Assembly: GCA_030867875.1 (NCBI GenBank)
Contig: JAOWCC010000782.1
Span: 62,001-126,000, forward strand
Source of the DNA: Actinernus sp. WN-2022
Lineage: Eukaryota > Cnidaria > Anthozoa > Actiniaria > Actinernidae
Length of the DNA: 64,000 nt
Direction of reading: 5' to 3'
In this document: piece after piece, positions 54,045 to 64,000 of the stretch
Layout: each line of letters opens with the position of its first letter
How positions within the stretch are numbered: position 1 is the stretch's first letter
Made by a program: the position numbers and the translations under genes
Notes under the pieces: model-generated
Told to the model about the DNA's origin: nothing
Databases searched by the model: none
Seen by the model: the letters and a program-made list of their open reading frames with translations, nothing else

Positions 54045-56144
54045 GAATCAAGAATCAGGAATGATGAATCAGGAATGAGGAATGATCAATCAGGAATGAG
54101 GAATGATCAATCAGGAATCAGGAATGATGAATCAGGAATGAGGAATGATGAATCAGGAATGATGAATGATGAATCAGGAATCAGGAATCAGGAATGATGA
54201 ATCAGGAATGATGAATGATGAATCGGGAATGATGAATCAGGAATCAGGAATCAGGAATGATGAATCAGGAATCAGGAATGATGAATCAGGAATGATGAAT
54301 GATGAATCAGAAATCAGGAATGATGAATAAGGAATAAGGAATGATGAATCAGGAATGATGAATGATGAGTCAGGAATCAGGAATGATGAATCAGGAATGA
54401 TGAATGATGAATCAGGAATCAGGAATCAGGAATGATGAATCAGGAATGATGAATGATGAATCAGGATTGATGAATCAGGAATGATGAATCAGGAATCAGG
54501 AATCAGGAGTGATTAATCAGGAATCAGGAATGATGAATCAAGAATCAGGAATGATGAATCAGGAATGAGGAATGATCAATCAGGAATGATGAATGATGAA
54601 TCAGGAATCAGCAATGATGAATCAGGAATGATGAATGATGAATGATGAATCAGGAATCAGCAATGATGAATCAGGAATGATGAATGATGAATCAGGAATG
54701 ATGAATGATGAATGATGAATCAGGAATGATGAATCAGGAATCAGGAATGATGAATGATGAATCAGGAATGATGAATGATGAATCAGGAATGATGAATGAT
54801 GAATCAGGAATGATGAATCAGGAATGATGAATCAGCAATGATGAATGATGAATCAGGAATCAGCAATGATGAATCAGGAATCAGGAATGATGAATCAGGA
54901 ATGATGAATGATATATCAGGAATCAGGAATGATGAATCAGGAAAGAGGAATGACGAATCAGGAATCAGGAATGGTGAATCATGAATCAGGAATAAGGAAT
55001 GATGAATCAGGAATAAGGAATGATGAATCAGGAATGATGAATGATGAGTCAGGTATCAGGAATGATGAATCAGGAATGATGAATGATGAATGATGAATCA
55101 GGAATGATGAATCAGGAATCAGGAATGATGAATTATGAATCAGGAATCAGCTATGATGAATCAGGAATCAGGAATGATGAATCAGGAATGATGAATCAGG
55201 AATGATAAATGATGAATCAGGAATGATGAATGATGAATCAGGAATGATGAATCAGGAATTAGGAATCAGGAGTGATTAATCAGGAATCAGGAATGATGAA
55301 TCAAGAATCAGGAATGATGAATCAGGAATGAGGAATGATCAATCAGGAATGAGGAATGATCAATCAGGAATGATGAATGATGAATCAGGAATGATGAATC
55401 AGGAATCAGGAATGATGAATGATGAATCAGGAATCAGCAATGATGAATCAGGAATCAGGAATGATGAATCAGGAATGATGAATGATGAATCAGGATTGAT
55501 GAATCAGGAATGATGAATCAGGAATCAGGAATCAGGAGTGATTAATCAGGAATCAGGAATGATGAATCTAGAATCAGGAATGATGAATCAGGAATGAGGA
55601 ATGATCAATCAGGAATGAGGAATGATGAATCAGGAATGAGGAATGATGAATCAGGAATGAGGAATGATGAATCAGGAATGATGAATGATGAATCTGGAAT
55701 CAGGAATGATGAATCAGGAATCAGGAATGATGAATCAGGAATGATGAATGATATATCAGGAATCAGGAATGATGAATCAGGAAAGAGGAATGACGAATCA
55801 GGAATCAGGAATGGTGAATCATGAATCAGGAATCAGGAATGATGAATCAGGAATAAGGAATGATGAATCAGGAATGATGAATGATGAGTCAGGAATCAGG
55901 AATGATGAATCAGGAATGATGAATGATGAATGATGAATCAGGAATGATGAATCAGGAATCAGGAATGATGAATTATGAATCAGGAATCAGCAATGATGAA
56001 TCAGGAATCAGGAATGATGAATCAGGAATGATGAATCAGGAATGATGAATGATGAATCAGGAATGATGAATGATGAATCAGGAATGATGAATCAGGAATT
56101 AGGAATCAGGAGTGATTAATCAGGAATCAGGAATGATGAATCAA

Positions 56145-56157
56145 GAATCAGAATGAT
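56145..56157 (+). other. Single-base deletion shifting the heptamer register
   Basis: GAATCAG is followed by AATGAT; one G is missing. Register changes from 5 to 4 modulo 7 and then holds to the end of the window. Confidence 0.85.
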
Positions 56158-56870
56158 GAGTCAGGAATCAGGAATGATGAATCAGGAATGATGAATGATG
56201 AATGATGAATCAGGAATGATGAATCAGGAATCAGGAATGATGAATTATGAATCAGGAATCAGCAATGATGAATCAGGAATTAGGAATCAGGTGTGATTAA
56301 TCAGGAATCAGGAATGATGAATCAAGAATCAGGAATGATGAATCAGGAATGAGGAATGATCAATCAGGAATGAGGAATGATCAATCAGGAATCAGGAATG
56401 ATGAATCAGGAATGAGGAATGATGAATCAGGAATGATGAATGATGAATCAGGAATCAGGAATCAGGAATGATGAATCAGGAATGATGAATGATGAATCGG
56501 GAATGATGAATCAGGAATCAGGAATCAGGAATGATGAATCAGGAATCAGGAATGATGAATCAGGAATGATGAATGATGAATCAGGAATCAGGAATGATGA
56601 ATAAGGAATAAGGAATGATGAATCAGGAATGATGAATGATGAGTCAGGAATCAGGAATGATGAATCAGGAATGATGAATGATGAATCAGGAATCAGGAAT
56701 CAGGAATGATGAATCAGGAATGATGAATGATGAATCAGGATTGATGAATCAGGAATGATGAATCAGGAATCAGGAATCAGGAGTGGTTAATCAGGAATCA
56801 GGAATGATGAATCAAGAATCAGGAATGATGAATCAGGAATCAGGAATGATCAATCAGGAATGATGAATGA

Positions 56871-58089
56871 TGAATCAGGAATCAGCAATGATGAATCAGG
56901 AATGATGAATGATGAATGATGAATCAGGAATCAGCAATGATGAATCAGGAATGATGAATGATGAATGATGAATCAGGAATGATGAATCAGGAATCAGGAA
57001 TGATGAATGATGAATCAGGAATGATGAATGATGAATCAGGAATGATGAATGATGAATCAGGAATGATGAATCAGGAATGATGAATCAGCAATGATGAATG
57101 ATGAATCAGGAATCAGCAATGATGAATCAGGAATCAGCAATGATGAACCAGGAATCAGCAATGATGAATCAGGAATGATGAATCAGGAATGATGAATCAG
57201 GAATCAGGAATCAGGAATGATGATTCATGAATGATGAATGATGAATCAGGAATGATGAATCAGGAATCAGGAATGATGAATTATGAATCAGGAATCAGCA
57301 ATGATGAATCAGGAATCAGGAATGATGAATCAGGTATGATGAATCAGGAATGATGAATGATGAATCAGGAATGATGAATGATGAATCAGGAATGATGAAT
57401 CAGGAATTAGGAATCAGGAGTGATTAATCAGGAATGAGGAATGATGAATCAAGAATCAGGAATGATGAATCAGGAATGAGGAATGATCAATCAGGAATGA
57501 GGAATGATCAATCAGGAATCAGGAATGATGACTCAGGAATCAGGAATGATGAATCAGGAATGATGAATGATGAATCAGGAATCAGGAATCAGGAATGATG
57601 AATCAGGAATGATGAATGATGAATCGGGAATGATGAATCAGGAATCAGGAATCAGGAATGATGAATCAGGAATCAGGAATGATGAATCAGGAATGATGAA
57701 TGATGAATCAGGAATCAGGAATGATGAATCAGGAATAAGGAATGATGAATCAGGAATGATGAATGATGAGTCAGGAATCAGGAATGATGAATCAGGAATG
57801 ATGAATGATGAATCAGGAATGATGAATGATGAATCAGGAATCAGCAATGATGAATCAGGAATGATGAATGATGAATCAGGAATCAGCAATGATGAATCAG
57901 GAATGATGAATGATGAATCAGGAATGATGAATGATGAATCAGGAATGATGAATCAGGAATCAGGAATGATGAATGATGAATCAGGAATCAGCAATGATGA
58001 ATCAGGAATCAGCAATGATGAATCAGGAATGATGAATGATGAATCAGGATTGATGAATCAGGAATGATGAATCAGGAATCAGGAATCAG
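56871..58089 (+). repeat. Mosaic block 11: A-family module
   Basis: GAACCAG lies at 57146 (CAATGAT version), GAATCGG at 57621, the beacon at 57418 and the 501-bp phased stretch at 57567. It matches 44.5-45.7 kb at a constant offset of 12,406 bp. Near its left edge it lacks one 21-bp piece present at about 44.54 kb. Confidence 0.75.
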
Positions 58090-61000
58090 GAGTGATTAAT
58101 CAGGAATCAGGAATGATGAATCAAGAATCAGGAATGATGAATCAGGAATGAGGAATGATCAATCAGGAATGAGGAATGATGAATCAGGAATGAGGAATGA
58201 TGAATCAGGAATGAGGAATGATGAATCAGTAATGATGAATGATGAATCTGGAATCAGGAATGATGAATCAGGAATCAGGAATGATGAATCAGGAATGATG
58301 AATGATATATCAGGAATCAGGAATGATGAATCAGGAAAGAGGAATGACGAATCAGGAATCAGGAATGGTGAATCATGAATCAGGAATCAGGAATGATGGA
58401 TCAGGAATAAGGAATGATGAATCAGGAATGATGAATGATGAGTCAGGAATCAGGAATGATGAATCAGGAATGATGAATGATGAATCAGGAATGATGAATG
58501 ATGAATCAGGAATCAGGAATGATGAATGATGAATCAGGAATCAGCAATGATGAATCAGGAATGATGAATGATGAATCAGGAATGATGAATGATGAATCAG
58601 GAATCAGGAATGATGAATTATGAATCAGGAATCAGCTATGATGAATCAGGAATCAGGAATGATGAATCAGGAATGGTGAATCAGGAATGATGAATGATGA
58701 ATCAGGAATGATGAATGATGAATCAGGAATGATGAATCAGGAATTAGGAATCAGGAGTGATTAATCAGGAATCAGGAATGATGAATCAAGAATCAGGAAT
58801 GATGAATCAGGAATGAGGAATGATCAATCAGGAATGAGGAATGATCAATCAGGAATGATGAATGATGAATCAGGAATGATGAATCAGGAATCAGGAATGA
58901 TGAATGATGAATCAGGAATCAGCAATGATGAATCAGGAATCAGGAATGATGAATCAGGAATGATGAATGATGAATCAGGATTGATGAATCAGGAATGATG
59001 AATCAGGAATCAGGAATCAGGAGTGATTAATCAGGAATCAGGAATGATGAATCTAGAATCAGGAATGATGAATCAGGAATGAGGAATGATCAATCAGGAA
59101 TGAGGAATGATGAATCAGGAATGAGGAATGATGAATCAGGAATGAGGAATGATGAATCAGGAATGATGAATGATGAATCTGGAATCAGGAATGATGAATC
59201 AGGAATCAGGAATGATGAATCAGGAATGATGAATGATATATCAGGAATCAGGAATGATGAATCAGGAAAGAGGAATGACGAATCAGGAATCAGGAATGGT
59301 GAATCATGAATCAGGAATCAGGAATGATGAATCAGGAATAAGGAATGATGAATCAGGAATGATGAATGATGAGTCAGGAATCAGGAATGATGAATCAGGA
59401 ATGATGAATGATGAATGATGAATCAGGAATGATGAATCAGGAATCAGGAATGATGAATTATGAATCAGGAATCAGCAATGATGAATCAGGAATCAGGAAT
59501 GATGAATCAGGAATGATGAATCAGGAATGATGAATGATGAATCAGGAATGATGAATGATGAATCAGGAATGATGAATCAGGAATTAGGAATCAGGAGTGA
59601 TTAATCAGGAATCAGGAATGATGAATCAAGAATCAGGAATGATGAATCAGGAATGAGGAATGATCAATCAGGAATGAGGAATGATCAATCAGGAATCAGG
59701 AATGATGAATCAGGAATGATGAATCAGGAATTAGGAATCAGGAGTGATTAATCAGGAATCAGGAATGATGAATCAAGAATCAGGAATGATGAATCAGGAA
59801 TGAGCAATGATCAATCAGGAATGAGGAATGATCAATCAGGAATCAGGAATGATGAATCAGGAATGAGGAATGATGAATCAGGAATGATGAATGATGAATC
59901 AGGAATCAGGAATCAGGAATGATGAATCAGGAATGATGAATGATGAATCGGGAATGATGAATCAGGAATCAGGAATCAGGAATGATGAATCAGGAATCAG
60001 GAATGATGAATCAGGAATGATGAATGATGAATCAGGAATCAGGAATGATGAATAAGGAATAAGGAATGATGAATCAGGAATGATGAATGATGAGTCAGGA
60101 ATCAGGAATGATGAATCAGGAATGATGAATGATGAATCAGGAATCAGGAATCAGGAATGATGAATCAGGAATGATGAATGATGAATCAGGATTGATGAAT
60201 CAGGAATGATGAATCAGGAATCAGGAATCAGGAGTGATTAATCAGGAATCAGGAATGATGAATCAAGAATCAGGAATGATGAATCAGGAATGAGGAATGA
60301 TCAATCAGGAATGAGGAATGATGAATCAGGAATGAGGAATGATGAATCAGGAATGAGGAATGATGAATCAGGAATGATGAATGATGAATCTGGAATCAGG
60401 AATGATGAATCAGGAATCAGGAATGATGAATCAGGAATGATGAATGATATATCAGGAATCAGGAATGATGAATCAGGAAAGAGGAATGACGAATCAGGAA
60501 TCAGGAATGGTGAATCATGAATCAGGAATCAGGAATGATGAATCAGGAATAAGGAATGATGAATCAGGAATGATGAATGATGAGTCAGGAATCAGGAATG
60601 ATGAATCAGGAATGATGAATGATGAATGATGAATCAGGAATGATGAATCAGGAATCAGGAATGATGAATTATGAATCAGGAATCAGCAATGATGAATCAG
60701 GAATCAGGAATGATGAATCAGGAATGATGAATCAGGAATGATGAATGATGAATCAGGAATGATGAATGATGAATCAGGAATGATGAATCAGGAATTAGGA
60801 ATCAGGAGTGATTAATCAGGAATCAGGAATGATGAATCAAGAATCAGGAATGATGAATCAGGAATGAGGAATGATGAATCAGGAATGATGAATGATGAAT
60901 CTGGAATCAGGAATGATGAATCAGGAATCAGGAATGATGAATCAGGAATGATGAATGATATATCAGGAATCAGGAATGATGAATCAGGAAAGAGGAATGA

Positions 61001-61140
61001 CGAATCAGGAATCAGGAATGGTGAATCATGAATCAGGAATCAGGAATGATGAATCAGGAATAAGGAATGATGAATCAGGAATGATGAATGATGAGTCAGG
61101 AATCAGGAATGATGAATCAGGAATCAGGAATGAGGAATAA
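58090..61140 (+). repeat. Mosaic block 12: B-family, rearranged superunit
   Basis: Beacons 58090, 58755, 59021, 59595, 59742, 60232 and 60806 give intervals 665, 266, 574, 147, 490 and 574. The 147-bp interval replaces the usual 182 bp. TGATATATCA occurs at 58303, 59234, 60445 and 60956. GAATCGG is at 59945. The first half (58.1 to about 59.68 kb) matches 45.7 to about 47.27 kb at offset 12,406; beyond that the order is reshuffled. Confidence 0.7.
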
Positions 61141-64000
61141 GGAATAAGGAATGATGAATCAGGAATGATGAATGATGAGTCAGGAATCAGGAATGATGAA
61201 TCAGGAATGATGAATGATGAATCAGGAATGATGAATGATGAATCAGGAATCAGCAATGATGAATCAGGAATGATGAATGATGAATCAGGAATCAGCAATG
61301 ATGAATCAGGAATGATGAATGATGAATCAGGAATGATGAATGATGAATCAGGAATGATGAATCAGGAATCAGGAATGATGAATGATGAATCAGGAATCAG
61401 CAATGATGAATCAGGAATCAGGAATGATGAATCAGGAATGATGAATGATGAATCAGGAATGAGGAATGATCAATCAGCAATGAGGAATGATGAATCAGGA
61501 ATGAGGAATGATGAATCAGGAATGAGGAATGATGAATCAGGAATGATGAATGATGAATCAGGAATCAGGAATGATGAATCAGGAATCAGGAATGATGAAT
61601 CAGGAATGATGAATGATATATCAGGAATCAGGAATGATGAATCAGGAAAGAGGAATGACGAATCAGGAATCAGGAATGGTGAATCATGAATCAGGAATCA
61701 GGAATGATGAATCAGGAATAAGGAATGATGAATCAGGAATGATGAATGATGAGTCAGGAATCAGGAATGATGAATCAGGAATGATGAATGATGAATCAGG
61801 AATGATGAATGATGAATCAGGAATCAGGAATGATGAATGATGAATCAGGAATCAGGAATGATGAATCAGGAATGATGAATGATGAATCAGGAATGATGAA
61901 TGATGAATCAGGAATGATGAATCAGGAATCAGGAATGATGAATGATGAATCAGGAATCAGCAATGATGAATCAGGAATCAGGAATGATGAATCAGGAATG
62001 ATGAATGATGAATCAGGATTGATGAATCAGGAATGATGAATCAGGAATCAGGAATCAGGAGTGATTAATCAGGAATCAGGAATGATGAATCAAGAATCAG
62101 GAATGATGAATCAGGAATGAGGAATGATCAATCAGGAATGAGGAATGATCAATCAGGAATGAGGAATGATCAATCAGGAATGAGGAATGATGAATCAGGA
62201 ATGATGAATGATGAATCAGGAATCAGGAATGATGAATCAGGAATCAGGAATGATGAATCAGGAATGATGAATGATGTATCAGGAATCAGGACTGATGAAT
62301 CAGGAAAGAGGAATGACGAATCAGGAATCAGGAATGGTGAATCATGAATCAGGAATGATGAATCAGGAATCAGGAATAATGAAACAGGAATCAGGAATGA
62401 TGAATCAGGAATGATGCATCAGGAATGATGAATCAGGAATCAGGAATGATGAATCAGGAATCAGGAATGATGAATCAGGAATCAGCAATGATCAATCAGG
62501 AATGATGAATGATGAATCAGCAATGATGAATCAGGAATCAGGAATGATGAATGATGAATCAGGAATCAGCAATGATGAATCAGGAATCAGGAATGATGAA
62601 TCAGGAATGATGAATCAGGAATCAGGAATCAGGAATCAGGAGTGATTAATCAGGAATCAGGAATGATGAATCAGGAATCAGGAATGATGAATCAGGAATG
62701 AGGAATGATCAATCAGGAATGAGGAATGATCAATCAGGAATGAGGAATGATGAATCAGGAATCAGGAATGATGAATCAGGAATGATGAATGATGAATCAG
62801 GAATGATGAATGATGAATCAGGAATCAGCAATGATGAATCAGGAATGATGAATGATGAATCAGGAATCAGCAATGATGAATCAGGAATGATGAATGATGA
62901 ATCAGGAATGATGAATGATGAATCAGGAATGATGAATGATGAATCAGGAATGATGAATGATGAGTCAGGAATGATGAATGATGAATCAGGAATCAGCAAT
63001 GATGAATCAGGAATCAGGAATAATGAAACAGGAATCAGGAATGATGAATCAGGAATGATGCATCAGGAATGATGCATCAGGAATGATGAATCAGGAATCA
63101 GGAATGATGAATCAGGAATCAGGAATGATGAATCAGGAATCAGCAATGATCAATCAGGAATGATGAATGATGAATCAGCAATGATGAATCAGGAATCAGG
63201 AATGATGAATGATGAATCAGGAATCAGCAATGATGAATCAGGAATCAGGAATGATGAATCAGGAATGATGAATCAGGAATCAGGAATCAGGAATCAGGAG
63301 TGATTAATCAGGAATCAGGAATGATGAATCAGGAATCAGGAATGATGAATCAGGAATGAGGAATGATCAATCAGGAATGAGGAATGATCAATCAGGAATG
63401 AGGAATGATGAATCAGGAATCAGGAATGATGAATCAGGAATGATGAATGATGAATCAGGAATGATGAATGATGAATCAGGAATCAGCAATGATGAATCAG
63501 GAATGATGAATGATGAATCAGGAATCAGCAATGATGAATCAGGAATGATGAATGATGAATCAGGAATGATGAATGATGAATCAGGAATGATGAATGATGA
63601 ATCAGGAATGATGAATGATGAGTCAGGAATCAGGAATGATGAATCAGGAATGATGAATGATGAATCAGGAATGATGAATGATGAATCAGGAATCAGGAAT
63701 GATGAATGATGAATCAGGAATCAGGAATGATGAATCAGGAATGATGAATGATGAATCAGGAATGATGAATGATGAATCAGGAATGATGAATCAGGAATCA
63801 GGAATGATGAATGATGAATCAGGAATCAGCAATGATGAATCAGGAATCAGGAATGATGAATCAGGAATGATGAATGATGAATCAGGATTGATGAATCAGG
63901 AATGATGAAACAGGAATCAGGAATCAGGAGTGATTAATCAGGAATCAGGAATGATGAATCAAGAATCAGGAATGATGAATCAGGAATGAGGAATGATCAA
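61141..64000 (+). repeat. Mosaic block 13: mixed A/B/C modules
   Basis: A phased A-like stretch (61165 onward) runs without interruption into B-type ATATCAG (near 61614). C markers follow: GAATAAT-GAAACAG at 62374 and 63018, and TGATGCATCA at 62412, 63056 and 63070. Beacons are at 62059, 62640, 63298 and 63928. The gap 60806-62059 (1,253 bp) is the longest beacon-free interval in the window. A 658-bp offset (94 heptamers) links 62698 with 63356. The block continues off the right edge. Confidence 0.65.

Larger units (their letters stand above)
45684..56870 (+). repeat. Mosaic block 10: B-family stretch
   Basis: Beacons: 45684, 46349, 46615, 47189, 47455, 48029, 48211 (GTGTGAT), 48701, 49464, 50269, 50535, 51109, 51396, 51660, 51884, 52185, 52451, 53017, 53283, 53836, 54018 (GTGTGAT), 54507, 55270, 55536, 56110, 56291 (GTGTGAT) and 56781 (GAGTGGT, palindrome and ATTAAT lost). 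Superunits start at 47189, 53017 and 55270. The 840-bp unit repeats at 46349-47189-48029. GAATCGG occurs at 48414, 54220 and 56494. Four of the six register shifts in the window lie in this block. Confidence 0.75.
1..64000 (+). repeat. Heptamer (GAATNAN) satellite array filling the window
   Basis: The sequence is an unbroken head-to-tail run of 7-bp units, about 9,140 of them. The dominant units are GAATCAG and GAATGAT, interspersed with single-step variants such as GAATGAG, CAATCAG, CAATGAT and GAATCAA. Units start at positions equal to 4 modulo 7 from the left end to 15.8 kb, and the register then slips by single bases at a handful of places. All units lie in the same orientation; I saw no inverted segment. 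No end of the array is visible on either side, so the real array is larger. The + strand is about 5/7 purine, with few C and very few CpG. This is typical of eukaryotic satellite DNA; the host and family name cannot be read from the sequence. There is no gene-free spacer to describe separately, because everything here is satellite. Confidence 0.98.

Noticed and set aside
1..64000. CRISPR array
   Set aside because: There are no unique spacers; both repeat and apparent spacer are heptamer satellite, and no cas gene is present.
1..64000. Telomere repeat with a 7-bp unit
   Set aside because: Plant-type telomere units are TTTAGGG (CCCTAAA on the other strand). Neither GAATCAG nor GAATGAT resembles them.
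1..64000. Human satellite II/III (GGAAT pentamer)
   Set aside because: GGAAT occurs at most unit junctions, but the period is strictly 7 bp, and indels and offsets are multiples of 7 and not of 5.
1..64000. Heat-shock element array from repeated GAA
   Set aside because: Heat-shock elements need alternating inverted GAA/TTC blocks; here GAA is only in direct orientation.
1..64000. Triplex- or G-quadruplex-forming DNA
   Set aside because: The strand is purine-rich, but T or C interrupts every unit, and runs of three or more G are essentially limited to GAATCGG-GAATGAT joints.
1..64000. Purely synthetic or simulated sequence
   Set aside because: It cannot be excluded from sequence alone, but shared private variants, in-register indels and nested duplications fit natural satellite evolution better.

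Overview
The whole 64-kb window is one uninterrupted tandem-repeat (satellite) array. I found no gene, RNA gene, transposon, CRISPR array or non-repetitive spacer in it. The unit is a heptamer of the form GAATNAN. The two commonest versions are GAATCAG and GAATGAT, and about twenty rarer versions are reused at fixed places (GAATGAG, CAATCAG, CAATGAT, GAATTAG, GAGTGAT, TAATCAG, GAATCGG, GAATCTA, ATATCAG, GAAAGAG and others). About 9,140 heptamers run head to tail in one orientation. The + strand is purine-rich (about 5/7) and C-poor, roughly 64% A+T judged from the unit composition. Every open reading frame is a by-product of the repeat: three heptamers make 21 bp, or seven codons.

A long satellite array with this much order points to a eukaryotic heterochromatic region (centromeric, pericentromeric, subtelomeric or sex-chromosome). 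I cannot name the organism or a published satellite family from the sequence. It is not a plant telomere repeat and not the 5-bp human satellite II/III unit.

Rare heptamers reveal a nested higher-order organisation, and almost all repeat spacings are exact multiples of 7. I distinguish three module families. C (GAATAAT-GAAACAG, GTATCAG, GCATCAG) lies at about 1-4.3, 11.4-12.8 and 61.1-64 kb. A (GAACCAG, and a perfectly 21-bp-phased 501-bp stretch) lies at about 4.3-8.1, 12.8-20.5, 23.5-24.7, 36.5-45.7 and 56.9-58.1 kb. B (ATATCAG, GAATCTA with an XbaI-type TCTAGA, an 840-bp higher-order unit) lies at about 8.1-11.4, 20.5-23.5, 24.7-36.5, 45.7-56.9 and 58.1-61.1 kb. Boundaries are hand-drawn and approximate.

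The clearest internal landmark is the perfect 10-bp palindrome TGATTAATCA, formed where GAGTGAT meets TAATCAG. By hand count the site occurs about 120 times, about 116 of them intact. It divides the array into recurring intervals (266, 574, 182, 490, 672 and 980 bp), in effect a built-in map of the higher-order structure. Several recent multi-kilobase duplications are visible (about 1.29, 1.61, 2.3, 3.3 and 4.2 kb in tandem; 12 and 23 kb dispersed), some marked by private substitutions. The heptamer register shifts at only six places, four of them between 51.4 and 56.2 kb. One of these is a scrambled stretch of about 60 bp that may be an assembly or consensus error.
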